Shown in pieces: positions 8,850 through 17,141 of a DNA stretch of 64,000 nt (position 1 is the first letter of the stretch; each line of letters begins with the position of its first letter). A program made the translations under genes and the position numbers. Source of the stretch: Bryobacteraceae bacterium (lineage in GTDB: Bacteria; Acidobacteriota; Terriglobia; Bryobacterales; Bryobacteraceae); the NCBI GenBank assembly GCA_025056455.1, contig JANWVY010000003.1, positions 124,001-188,000 on the forward strand, written 5' to 3'. The notes under the pieces were generated by a model that was given only the letters and a program-made list of their open reading frames with translations, was not told where the DNA came from and ran no database searches.

Positions 8850-11800
8850 ATGTCGTGGAAATGGCTCACTGGCTTGTTACTCTCATCGGCTCTTCACGCC
8901 CAAGTTACCAGTGCGGAGTTAACGGGAGTCGTAATGGACTCCGCCGGCGCTGTGGTGGCCGGGGCAACGGTCACCGTTTCGAGCGCCGCAACCAACCTCC
9001 AGCGCACGGTCACTACCAACAGCTCCGGCAACTACACCATTCCGGCGCTGCTGCCTGGCATTTACACCCTGCGCGTGGAAATGCCTGGCTTTGCCACCTA
9101 CGTCCGGCCCGATATCGAACTCCAAGTGGCCCAAGTGGCGCGCATTGACGTGACGCTCCAGGTGGGCAATGTCAGTGAGGTCATCGAGGTCAAGGGAGGA
9201 GCCCCTCTCCTTGAAACCGATAACACCTCGCTCGGTACGGTGATTGAAAACCAGCGCATTTTGGATCTTCCCCTGAATGGACGGAATTATTTGCAGCTCG
9301 CGGCGCTGACGCCGGGAGCCACGACTGCCGCTCGTCCCTCGTTTGTTGCTGGTTTACGGCAGGGAGGAACACGCAGCCTGTTTGCGCTTTCTGTTTCTGG
9401 CCAACGGTTGTTCTTCAACCGCTATTTGCTGGATGGTTTGGAGAACACGAGCCCCAACTGGCAATCGTATATTTTCCTGCCTTCGCTCGACGCGTTACTC
9501 GAGTTTAAGGTGGAGCAGGGCATCACGCCCGCCGAATACGGCAAAAACATGACGCAGATTAACGTGAGCACCAAGAGCGGTACAAACGAACTGCACGGCA
9601 CGGCGTGGGAATTTCTTCGGAACAATTATTTTGACGCCCGGAATTTCTTTGACCCTCGGACAGGGAAAATGCCCGCCTTTCGCCGGAACCAGTTTGGCTT
9701 CACGCTCGGCGGCCCAGTTGTCCTGCCCAAAATCATCAATGGGCGGAACCGGCTGTTCTTTATGGTGAACTATGAAGGCTTACGGGAGCGCAAGGCGTTG
9801 GTTCAACCCGCTACGGTGCCGCCTTGGGAATGGGTGAACGGCAACTTCACCGCCGTTGCGACGCCCATCTACGACGTACAAACCCGCGTCTATAATGCCG
9901 CTGGAACTGCCGTTCTCTCGTCAACCCCGTTTCCTGGCAACATCCTGCCACGTTCGCGGATCGCCCCCATTTCCTTCGCTTACATGCGCGATTGGATGCC
10001 GCGTGTCGACGCCGCCAATGTGGTCGCAAACAACTTTACGAACACAGAAGGCCGGCCGACCGATAACAACCAGCAGAACGCACGCTTCGACTTCATTCAA
10101 TCGTCGGCGATCAACTGGTTCTTCCGCTACTCTCACGCTGGCGAGAAGCAATATAACCCCATCGCCATCCCGCGGCACGGAACGGATGTGGTGGTGCAAG
10201 CTCACCAAGGGATGCTCGCGCAAACCTGGGTACTCGGGGCTAACAAGGTGAACAACTTCCGGGCAGGCGTGAGCCGTTTTGAAAACTCCAACGTACCACC
10301 ATATGCTGGCGTTCGGAACGTGGTGAAAGAACTCGGAATTCCCTTAAACACCAATTTCCCGCTGTACTGGGGCATTCCCAACGTCAACTTTGGAGCAGGT
10401 TTTACCTCCACTGGCAATTCCGCCGACAGTCCGTTCATTAACTTTGACACCATGATCCAGGCCAGCAACCAGTTGACCTGGACTTACGGCAAACATAATT
10501 TCAAGTTCGGTGGCGAGATCACGCGTACTCGCTTCAATCAATTGGGCGGCGTCACGACTCGCGGGCGGTTCACCGTGAACGGCCAGTACTCAAGCAGCGG
10601 CATTCCCGGCCAGCCCATCGTAGCAGCTCACCATATCGCGGACTGGATGCAGGGTCTGTTTTCCATCAGCGAATCACAAGATGGCGTGCCCATCGCCAAC
10701 TACCGCAACTGGTATTTCGCCGGATTCTTTCAAGACACCTGGCGCGTCACCCAGAAGCTGACCATTAACTACGGCCTGCGTTGGGAACAATATGGTCCTT
10801 GGGTCGACAAGCACGACAACATCATCAACATCGATTTGAGATGGGACAACAGCATCTTCCCCACCTTTGTTCGAGCCGGCCGAGGAGACCCGTTTGCAGG
10901 AGGAGTTTGCTGCCGGATGCCAGATTTCATTCCTACCGTGCGCGATGGCCGCTTCGGCCGGACGACGCAGAAAAACCAGTGGGACAACTTTGGCCCCCGC
11001 CTGGGTATTGCCTACAGTCTCACTTCGAAGACCGTCTTTCGGGCGGGCGCGGGCATTTACTATGTGCAGGAAATTCAAAACAAAGCTTTCGAGGTCGTTC
11101 GGAACGCGCCGCTCTCGATTCGCCGGGACGAACCGGCCGACGCGCTCCGCCCCAACCTCACCTGGAACAATCTGTCCAATGCACAAAACATCCCATCGCT
11201 GAGTTTTTCTCACGAGTGGGACGCGCCGCGGCCGAGGGTCGGACAATGGTCGGCTGGCTTCCAGCATCAGTTGGCGGAACACATGGGAATTGAAGTCAAC
11301 TACCTCGGCGCCTCCGGCATGTATTTGGAAGGGCCTGGCATCATGAACCAGCCTCCTCCGGGACCAGGCAACCTCAACCTCCGGCGACCATTTCCGATGT
11401 TCCTGGGAATTTTCGTCTTTATCGAATCCGCCTACCACTCTTCGTATCACTCCATGCAGGCCCGTTTCCAACATAAACCTGCTCGCGGACTCAACCTGCT
11501 CAGTTCATTCACTTGGGGCAAGTCGATCGACAACAATAGTGCCTATCGAATCCAGTTTGGAGACGGCGCCGTAGCGGACCCTTATAACAAACATGGCTCT
11601 CGCGCCTTGTCCGCATTCGATCATCGCCGCAACTGGACTACCTCACTGTTGTACGAATTGCCGTTTGGGAAGGGTAAGCGGTTTCTGAACAGCGGCAACA
11701 AAGTTCTGGACTTTATCGTCGGCCGCTGGCAGACGGGAACGATCCTGACGCTCATCGACGGCTTTCCTTACTCGGCTCTCTGTGGAACCGCAGCTGTGCA

Positions 11801-12179
11801 AAACGGCGGCAATACTTGTTACCCCGATGTCGTCGATGGGGAAAAGCCGAATCTCCCTCGCGGCAAGCAAGACCCGCGAAGGTGGTCGAATCCCAACGCC
11901 TTCGTCAACCGCTTGCCAAATGCGGGGTTCCGTTACGGCACCGCGGGGCGCAACGTGCTCACCGGGCCAGGCACGATCAATTGGGATTTCTCCATGCAGA
12001 AGGACTTCCGCATTAACGAACGCCATAACCTGGAATTTCGCACCGAAATTTTCAATTTCCCCAACCATCCGCTCTTTGGGCTTCCTAGCGGCGCCGTACA
12101 GACGCCAGCTTTCGGTGTAATTTCTTCAACCGCGCAGGATAACCGTCAAATCCAACTGGCGCTACGTTACAGCTTCTAG
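8850..12179 (+). CDS. Oar-like TonB-dependent receptor with carboxypeptidase-regulatory-like domain
   Basis: A 1109-residue outer-membrane receptor. A signal peptide (MSWKWLTGLLLSSALHA) leads into a carboxypeptidase-regulatory-like beta-sandwich (about residues 20-105: GVVMDSAGAVVAGATVTVSS, SGNYTIPALLPGIYTLRVEM). A plug domain follows (ILDLPLNGRNYLQLAALTPG, then KSGTNELHGTAWEFLRNNYFDA). The rest is a long beta-barrel ending in the outer-membrane signature ALRYSF. Such receptors are expanded in Acidobacteriota and are thought to import large oligomers; the ligand here is unknown. The start at ATG 8850 is supported by GGGGGAAAG upstream. The second receptor follows in the same direction after 149 bp with its own promoter-like signals. 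Confidence 0.92.
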   Translation: MSWKWLTGLLLSSALHAQVTSAELTGVVMDSAGAVVAGATVTVSSAATNLQRTVTTNSSGNYTIPALLPGIYTLRVEMPGFATYVRPDIELQVAQVARIDVTLQVGNVSEVIEVKGGAPLLETDNTSLGTVIENQRILDLPLNGRNYLQLAALTPGATTAARPSFVAGLRQGGTRSLFALSVSGQRLFFNRYLLDGLENTSPNWQSYIFLPSLDALLEFKVEQGITPAEYGKNMTQINVSTKSGTNELHGTAWEFLRNNYFDARNFFDPRTGKMPAFRRNQFGFTLGGPVVLPKIINGRNRLFFMVNYEGLRERKALVQPATVPPWEWVNGNFTAVATPIYDVQTRVYNAAGTAVLSSTPFPGNILPRSRIAPISFAYMRDWMPRVDAANVVANNFTNTEGRPTDNNQQNARFDFIQSSAINWFFRYSHAGEKQYNPIAIPRHGTDVVVQAHQGMLAQTWVLGANKVNNFRAGVSRFENSNVPPYAGVRNVVKELGIPLNTNFPLYWGIPNVNFGAGFTSTGNSADSPFINFDTMIQASNQLTWTYGKHNFKFGGEITRTRFNQLGGVTTRGRFTVNGQYSSSGIPGQPIVAAHHIADWMQGLFSISESQDGVPIANYRNWYFAGFFQDTWRVTQKLTINYGLRWEQYGPWVDKHDNIINIDLRWDNSIFPTFVRAGRGDPFAGGVCCRMPDFIPTVRDGRFGRTTQKNQWDNFGPRLGIAYSLTSKTVFRAGAGIYYVQEIQNKAFEVVRNAPLSIRRDEPADALRPNLTWNNLSNAQNIPSLSFSHEWDAPRPRVGQWSAGFQHQLAEHMGIEVNYLGASGMYLEGPGIMNQPPPGPGNLNLRRPFPMFLGIFVFIESAYHSSYHSMQARFQHKPARGLNLLSSFTWGKSIDNNSAYRIQFGDGAVADPYNKHGSRALSAFDHRRNWTTSLLYELPFGKGKRFLNSGNKVLDFIVGRWQTGTILTLIDGFPYSALCGTAAVQNGGNTCYPDVVDGEKPNLPRGKQDPRRWSNPNAFVNRLPNAGFRYGTAGRNVLTGPGTINWDFSMQKDFRINERHNLEFRTEIFNFPNHPLFGLPSGAVQTPAFGVISSTAQDNRQIQLALRYSF

Positions 12180-12237
12180 GTCTATATCGAACCTGGCAAG
12201 AGATTATCTTGCAAACCGGAGTTGTTGTCCGAACCGC

Positions 12238-12266
12238 GCAGTGCGCGGACATCCTCCGCGCACTGC
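12238..12266. repeat. Perfect 12-bp inverted repeat between two receptor genes
   Basis: GCAGTGCGCGGA at 12238-12249 is repeated as its exact reverse complement at 12255-12266, with a 5-base loop CATCC. It lies 58 bp after the first receptor's stop and about 60 bp before the second receptor's start, just upstream of a TATAAT. No T-run follows, so a classical intrinsic terminator is not supported. It could be a terminator or mRNA-stabilising hairpin for the upstream gene, or an operator for the downstream one. Confidence 0.6.
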
Positions 12267-12292
12267 CGGATGTAATTGACGTGCCCGGAGTG

Positions 12293-12320
12293 TATAATCG
12301 CAGGACCACTCAGAAAGGGA
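12293..12320 (+). promoter_or_regulatory. -10 box TATAAT and ribosome binding site of the second receptor gene
   Basis: A perfect TATAAT (12293-12298) sits 30 bp before the ATG at 12329, and AAAGGGA (12314-12320) lies eight bases before it. The nearby TTGACG (12276-12281) is only 11 bp from the -10 and is too close to be its -35. A leadered transcript of about 24 nt is implied. This supports 12329 over the TTG/GTG-type starts further upstream. Confidence 0.5.
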
Positions 12321-12328
12321 TACCTGCT

Positions 12329-15004
12329 ATGAACTCCCGTCTGTTTGCTTCCTTCCTGTTCCTCCTGCTCACCCTGCCACTTCGGGCGCAAGAGGTCACA
12401 GCAGGCGTGTTCGGCATCGTACAGGACGCCACCTCGGCGGTCATTCCGGGTGCCACAATCCGCCTGAAGAATCTGGCCACGGGGCGAACCTACCAAACAA
12501 CAACCGACGAATCGGGTAACTTCTCGCTGGTGCGGTTGCCGATCGGAACCTACGAGGTCAGCGCCGAGGCGCAAGGCTTTAAGCGCGCCGTGGTGCCGGA
12601 CATCACGTTGCGTGTTAATGACAACCGGCGAATTGTTTTTGCCATGGAAGTGGGACAGGTCGCCGATCAGGTTACGGTCGAGGCGGCCGCTGTGGCGGTG
12701 AATGTCGCAAGCGGAACCACAAGTCAATTGCTGGACGGACGAGACATGGTGAAGCTTCCTTCCCGGGGACGCAATGTAATGCCCTTCGCCCTGCTAATGC
12801 CGGGTGTCGTCTCGGACACGCCGTATGACCGCCGCAACAATCGGGCCATGGTCAACGGCATCCGCCCGACCCATAACGCCTGGCTGCTCGACGGCGGCTA
12901 CAACATCGATACTGGCGGGAACTGGGGATCTCCGCTCGCCCCCAACATCGAAACCGTGGCCGAGTTTCGGGCCATTCGCGGCAATTACTCTGCCGAGTTC
13001 GGCATCGGCGGCGGCAGCCAGTTCAACGTCATCACCAAAAGCGGAACGAACGAACTTCACGGATCGCTGTATTGGTTTCACCGCAATGACAAGCTCAACG
13101 CCCGGAACTTCTTTGCCCCTCGCCGGGAGCCCATCAAAGGTAACGATTATGGCTTCTCTGTAGGCGGCCCCGTCTATATCCCGAAACTCTACAACGGACG
13201 CAACAAAACATTCTTCTTCGGGTTCTTAGGCTGGATCAAAGAGCGCCGCGAACAGAATTTCTTAGACATTGTTCCCACGCCAGCGATGAAAACGGGCAAC
13301 TTTTCCGGCGTCCGCCCACTGTTTGATCCCGACAACGGACAGCCGTTTGCAGGGAACATGATTCCAGCCTCACGAATCGATCCGAACGCGCGCGGTTACG
13401 CGCGGATGTATCCGGATCCGAACTATCTCGATTCAGCGGGCCGTAACTGGACCTCGCTTGCCGCTCGCAAGGATGATACCAACGAGAAGAATTTCCGGAT
13501 TGATCACAACTTCTCGGACCATCACCGCGTGATGTGGCGTTACACGCCAGAATTTCGTCTCAACAACTTCCTGACTTCAGCAGGCTTTGATTTCTTAAGA
13601 CAAGAAAATCGCACCCCCGCGCGGAACATGGCTGTGAATTACAACGCCACATTTCGTCCCAACCTCATCATGGATCTCACGTGGGTGCGTTCGCACAACC
13701 GCATCATGCAATTCCCGCCCGATATGAGCGCAGCCACCTGGGGAATCAACATTCCTCAATTATTCCCTGATACGCCGGAAACCTATCCCCTCGCTAGCCT
13801 CAATCTGCGCCGCGTGCCGGACCGCGTGCCAACAATTACCCTCACCAATTACGCCTCGATTGCCCCAGCAGCCCCTTGGTCTAACTACCAAACCATTTAT
13901 GAAATCCGCGACAATTTCACGTGGATCCGCAACAAGCACACCTTAAAAACAGGTTTTGCCTATTCCTACGAGATTAAGTTTGAACCCACAAATACGAACG
14001 TCTTCGGCGCGTTCAGCTTTGACGGGCGTTTCACGCGGCAGCCCGGCGCCACTACGGGCGGCGACGCGTTCGCCGACCTGCTGCTTGGCCGCACATGGAA
14101 TTACAGCGAAACCGATACGGTCGCCTTTAATGACAACCGCCGCAATTCGCTCGAGTTTTATATCGACGACTCGTTCAAGGCCACCCGAAAACTCAATTTA
14201 AACATCGGGTTGCGCTGGTCCTACTTTCCGCCTGCCTATGAGCCAAACGGTCGTTTCCGAGCGTTTGTTCCCTCAGAGTACAATCCGGCTCGCGCCGTCA
14301 CCGTCAACGCCTTAGGACAGGTGGTGCGCGGAAGCGGAGACCGCTTCAACGGGCTGGTTAAGCCCGAGCCTTTCTGGCGGACTTCAAAGCGCAACTTCGC
14401 CCCGCGTTTTAGTTTCGCCTACGATTTGTTCGGTTCTGGCAAAACGGCCCTGCGGGGCGGTTACGGGATCTTCTACAGCCGGGAGATCTTGGGTGCTTTC
14501 ATCCTCATGTCTGGCAACCCGCCGTTCTCTGAGCTGGTCAGCATCGAAAATACGAGATTGTCCAACCCAGCCGGTGGCACAACTCGCAACTTTGATTTGC
14601 CCATCACCCTCGGCTCGATTGACACTAACCAGCTCACCCCCTACACCCAGCAGTGGAGTCTCAACATCCAGCACGCCCTAGCCAAAAATTACCGTCATGG
14701 AAATTGGATATGCCGGATCGCGTACCATCCACATGATGCGCACGCAGGATCTCAACCAGCCTTTGCCAGATCCCCTGATTGCACAAGGTTTGCGAAACGC
14801 AAATGCTGCCCGCCCCTACAAAGGTTGGTCCATCATCAATCACCGCGAACAAAGCTATGCGGCGAACTACCACGGCCTGCAGATTGGCATCAATCGGAGT
14901 TACTTCAACGGCTTAATGTTCCAGACCGCTTACACCTGGTCAAAGACCATCGACAATGCAGACTTTGCTGCCGGCATTTACGGTTTTGCACCCAACACGC
15001 GTGA
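12329..15004 (+). CDS. Oar-like TonB-dependent receptor, N-terminal part (frameshifted)
   Basis: First and larger piece of a second receptor of the same family. It has a signal peptide (MNSRLFASFLFLLLTLPLRAQ), a carboxypeptidase-regulatory-like domain (about residues 25-110), a plug (DGRDMVKLPSRGRNVMPFAL; KSGTNELHGSLYWFHRN) and most of the barrel. Meaningful sequence stops at ALAKNY around 14691; the remaining 104 codons of this frame do not look like a receptor. Removing one C from the CC at 14692-14693 restores KNYVMEIGYAGS, continuous with the frame that runs to 15566. The repaired protein would be about 1078 residues, close to its 1109-residue neighbour. A sequencing error and a genuine recent mutation are both possible. 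Confidence 0.85.
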   Translation: MNSRLFASFLFLLLTLPLRAQEVTAGVFGIVQDATSAVIPGATIRLKNLATGRTYQTTTDESGNFSLVRLPIGTYEVSAEAQGFKRAVVPDITLRVNDNRRIVFAMEVGQVADQVTVEAAAVAVNVASGTTSQLLDGRDMVKLPSRGRNVMPFALLMPGVVSDTPYDRRNNRAMVNGIRPTHNAWLLDGGYNIDTGGNWGSPLAPNIETVAEFRAIRGNYSAEFGIGGGSQFNVITKSGTNELHGSLYWFHRNDKLNARNFFAPRREPIKGNDYGFSVGGPVYIPKLYNGRNKTFFFGFLGWIKERREQNFLDIVPTPAMKTGNFSGVRPLFDPDNGQPFAGNMIPASRIDPNARGYARMYPDPNYLDSAGRNWTSLAARKDDTNEKNFRIDHNFSDHHRVMWRYTPEFRLNNFLTSAGFDFLRQENRTPARNMAVNYNATFRPNLIMDLTWVRSHNRIMQFPPDMSAATWGINIPQLFPDTPETYPLASLNLRRVPDRVPTITLTNYASIAPAAPWSNYQTIYEIRDNFTWIRNKHTLKTGFAYSYEIKFEPTNTNVFGAFSFDGRFTRQPGATTGGDAFADLLLGRTWNYSETDTVAFNDNRRNSLEFYIDDSFKATRKLNLNIGLRWSYFPPAYEPNGRFRAFVPSEYNPARAVTVNALGQVVRGSGDRFNGLVKPEPFWRTSKRNFAPRFSFAYDLFGSGKTALRGGYGIFYSREILGAFILMSGNPPFSELVSIENTRLSNPAGGTTRNFDLPITLGSIDTNQLTPYTQQWSLNIQHALAKNYRHGNWICRIAYHPHDAHAGSQPAFARSPDCTRFAKRKCCPPLQRLVHHQSPRTKLCGELPRPADWHQSELLQRLNVPDRLHLVKDHRQCRLCCRHLRFCTQHA

Positions 15005-15566
15005 TCTTTCCGGGCAACGTGGCCGCGCGAGTCTGGACGTCACACACAACTTCATTGGAAGCGCCATCTGGGACATCCCACTTCTGAAGGATGGCAAATC
15101 TCTGCTGAGCAAAGTAATTGGCCGGTGGCAAGTGTCCACGGTCTACACGCTCCGCACCGGAATGCCCATCCAGCCTCTTGCGGGACGAGACCAAGCAGGC
15201 GTGGGCAGCGCTTCAGGTCAACGGCCTGAGGTTACTGGCAATCCGGTTATTCCGCACGGGCAGCGTAGCTTAACGCGCTGGTTCAACCCGGATGTTTTTT
15301 CGCAGCCAGCGCTTGGCACCTTCTCCTCGCTCGGTCGCAATCCTTTTACCGGTCCAGGTTGGAACCAGTGGGACATCTCATTCACGAAGAGGGTTCCTCT
15401 CGGTGAGGGGCGGCAGCTCGAGCTGCGCGCTGATGGGTTTAATTTCTTCAATCACACGCAATGGAATGGTGTGGGCGTCACGCTAACCCAGCCGGCTACC
15501 TTTGGCCGCATCACCTCGACTTGCAATGAACGCTCGTTTATGCTGGGCACTCGTATTCAGTTCTAG
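14697..15566 (+). CDS. Oar-like TonB-dependent receptor, C-terminal barrel part (frameshifted)
   Basis: This frame holds the last 289 residues of the second receptor's beta-barrel. It starts with MEIGYAGSRTIHMMRTQDLN, continues with the family's TAYTWSKTIDNADF and NFIGSAIWDIPLLKDG segments, and ends with the outer-membrane terminal signature GTRIQF. It is not an independent gene. The ATG at 14697 is an internal methionine, and sequence identity to the family is continuous with the preceding frame once one C at 14692-14693 is removed. The open frame remains free of stops after the shift, which argues that any mutation is recent or that it is an assembly error. Confidence 0.85.
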   Translation: MEIGYAGSRTIHMMRTQDLNQPLPDPLIAQGLRNANAARPYKGWSIINHREQSYAANYHGLQIGINRSYFNGLMFQTAYTWSKTIDNADFAAGIYGFAPNTRDLSGQRGRASLDVTHNFIGSAIWDIPLLKDGKSLLSKVIGRWQVSTVYTLRTGMPIQPLAGRDQAGVGSASGQRPEVTGNPVIPHGQRSLTRWFNPDVFSQPALGTFSSLGRNPFTGPGWNQWDISFTKRVPLGEGRQLELRADGFNFFNHTQWNGVGVTLTQPATFGRITSTCNERSFMLGTRIQF

Positions 15567-16215
15567 CTTGCCGGGAGTTGACGGCGACCTCTGCCAGCCC
15601 TGCCACCCCGCAGTGGTTCAAGTCTGGTCGCGCAACGGCATGGGGCGCTCCATCCAACCAGCGAGTGCCCTTTCACCCGGCTACTATTATCACCGGCGTT
15701 CGAATCGCCACTACCGCATCGGCAACGGACGGATTCGAAGGCATCAGCTCAGCCAGGGGCAAGAGATCAATGTGGTCGACAAGACGGTCGAGTTCCTGAT
15801 CGGCTCTGGCAACCACGCCTACACACCCGTCCACCGCTCGCTTGCCGGAACGTGGATCCAGTCGCCGGTCAGCTGGTATCGAGAAAGCGCATCGTGGAAC
15901 ATGTCTCCTGGCTTTGATCGGCCGGATCATCTCGATTTCCGTCGTCCCATCACACCCGAGTGCCTGTTTTGTCACTCCGCCTATCCTCGAGCTGGCGCCG
16001 AGTTTCCGCGGACCATCGACTGTGACCGCTGCCACGGTGCACCGTCGCGCCATCTCCAGGAGCCACGCCGGGGCACGATTCTCAATCCTGCTGCGTTGTC
16101 TCGATCGAAACAGCTGGATATTTGCCTTCAGTGCCATCTCGAGACGGCATCTCAGGACTTTGGTCGATTCCTTGCGCGCACCACACCGCAGCGTTTTCTC
16201 GTTTCAGCCTGGTGA
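15526..16215 (+). CDS. Multiheme c-type cytochrome, N-terminal part (frameshifted)
   Basis: First part of a periplasmic multiheme cytochrome with a C-terminal TPR region. The likely start, ATG at 15526 (MNARLCWALVFSSSLPGVDG), gives a short export signal and overlaps the end of the receptor gene by 41 bp. Heme-binding CXXCH motifs visible here are CQPCH, CLFCH, CDRCH and CLQCH. CQPCH is followed by a GMGRS segment typical of acidobacterial heme-TPR proteins. After CHLETASQD the frame turns to noise and stops at 16215. Deleting one T from the TTT at 16159-16161 gives QDLVDSLRAPHRSVFSF, joining the frame that ends at 17032. The repaired product is about 501 residues with seven heme motifs. Confidence 0.78.
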   Translation: MNARLCWALVFSSSLPGVDGDLCQPCHPAVVQVWSRNGMGRSIQPASALSPGYYYHRRSNRHYRIGNGRIRRHQLSQGQEINVVDKTVEFLIGSGNHAYTPVHRSLAGTWIQSPVSWYRESASWNMSPGFDRPDHLDFRRPITPECLFCHSAYPRAGAEFPRTIDCDRCHGAPSRHLQEPRRGTILNPAALSRSKQLDICLQCHLETASQDFGRFLARTTPQRFLVSAW

Positions 16216-17032
16216 GGACCTCCAGGAGTATAAGAGTTACTTCGACCGGGCGAGCGGACCCGAGCGTTTCGAGATCAATCACGCTGGATACGGGCTTCTG
16301 CAATCCAAGTGTTTTGAGCGCAGCGGCGGCCAGCTGATCTGCACCAGCTGCCACGACCCTCACAGCAGCAAAAGCCGCATGATCTGTCGTGACTGCCATG
16401 CCTCTCTGCCAGCCTCACACACTGGCCACTCAGAATGCACTTCTTGTCACATGCCGAAACGTCGGACTCAGGACGCAATTCACGTCACCATGACCGACCA
16501 CCGCATTCGGATCCCCACGCCTCATGCTGAAGTGACCAGTGAAATTCATACAACGTACCGCGGCGCTTTGGTTGTCTTTCAGGGCAGAGCAACCGCGCAG
16601 GCGCTGGAACAAGCTCAGGCTTTGCATCGAGCACGTTTGACAGGCACCTCGCAAGCCTGGTCCCAAACTCCTCCTACCCCGGCCAACCTCGCAGCGCTCG
16701 GCGACGCCCTCATGCGTGAAGGTAAACCGGAACAAGGCCGGAAGATTCTGCTCCAAGTTCTGTCTCTAGAGCCGGGAAACGTCACCGCGCTGAACGGGCT
16801 CGCCGTGTGGGAAGGAGTGCAAGGGCGCCTCAACAACGCTTTGAGGCTGCTTGAGCAAGCCAAAGGCTTCGACCCAGAGCATCCGCTGACCTGGATGAAT
16901 CTCGGTGTGACGTATGAGCACCTCGGTGATCACCGCCGGGCGCTGGCTTGTTACCAAGAAGCCATCCGGCTTCAGCCCGACTCCTCAGAAGCACGCCGCC
17001 GCCGCGCTGCCCTCCAAGCGGGTCTCCGCTGA
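16160..17032 (+). CDS. Multiheme c-type cytochrome with TPR repeats, C-terminal part (frameshifted)
   Basis: Continuation of the cytochrome after the one-base shift at 16159-16161; the start given is the point where coding sense resumes, not a start codon. It begins LVDSLRAPHRSVFSFQPGED. Three more CXXCH motifs follow (CTSCH, CRDCH, CTSCH), making seven in total. From about 16660 there are two to three tetratricopeptide repeats, e.g. ALNGLAVWEGVQGRLNNALR and TWMNLGVTYEHLGDHRRALA. The architecture suggests a periplasmic electron-transfer protein that also binds partner proteins. The substrate is unknown. The frame is open upstream to 15842, but that part is the shadow of the first half. Confidence 0.78.
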   Translation: MVDSLRAPHRSVFSFQPGEDLQEYKSYFDRASGPERFEINHAGYGLLQSKCFERSGGQLICTSCHDPHSSKSRMICRDCHASLPASHTGHSECTSCHMPKRRTQDAIHVTMTDHRIRIPTPHAEVTSEIHTTYRGALVVFQGRATAQALEQAQALHRARLTGTSQAWSQTPPTPANLAALGDALMREGKPEQGRKILLQVLSLEPGNVTALNGLAVWEGVQGRLNNALRLLEQAKGFDPEHPLTWMNLGVTYEHLGDHRRALACYQEAIRLQPDSSEARRRRAALQAGLR

Positions 17033-17141
17033 GCTCTCGCCGCCAGCGCTTGCCGGGCGACTGTGCCCCGAAACTAGAGCTCGGCCGCGAGCTGGCGTTA
17101 TATCATCGATAAGTTCAACAGGAATTTTTTGAGAGGATCAG

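Noticed and set aside
12276-12298. TTGACG and TATAAT pair as a complete promoter
   Set aside because: Spacing is 11 bp, far short of 16-18; only the TATAAT was kept as -10.
14650-14700. Programmed +1 frameshifting in the receptor gene
   Set aside because: No slippery codon, rare codon or stop-codon context at the junction; a simple one-base insertion explains it better.
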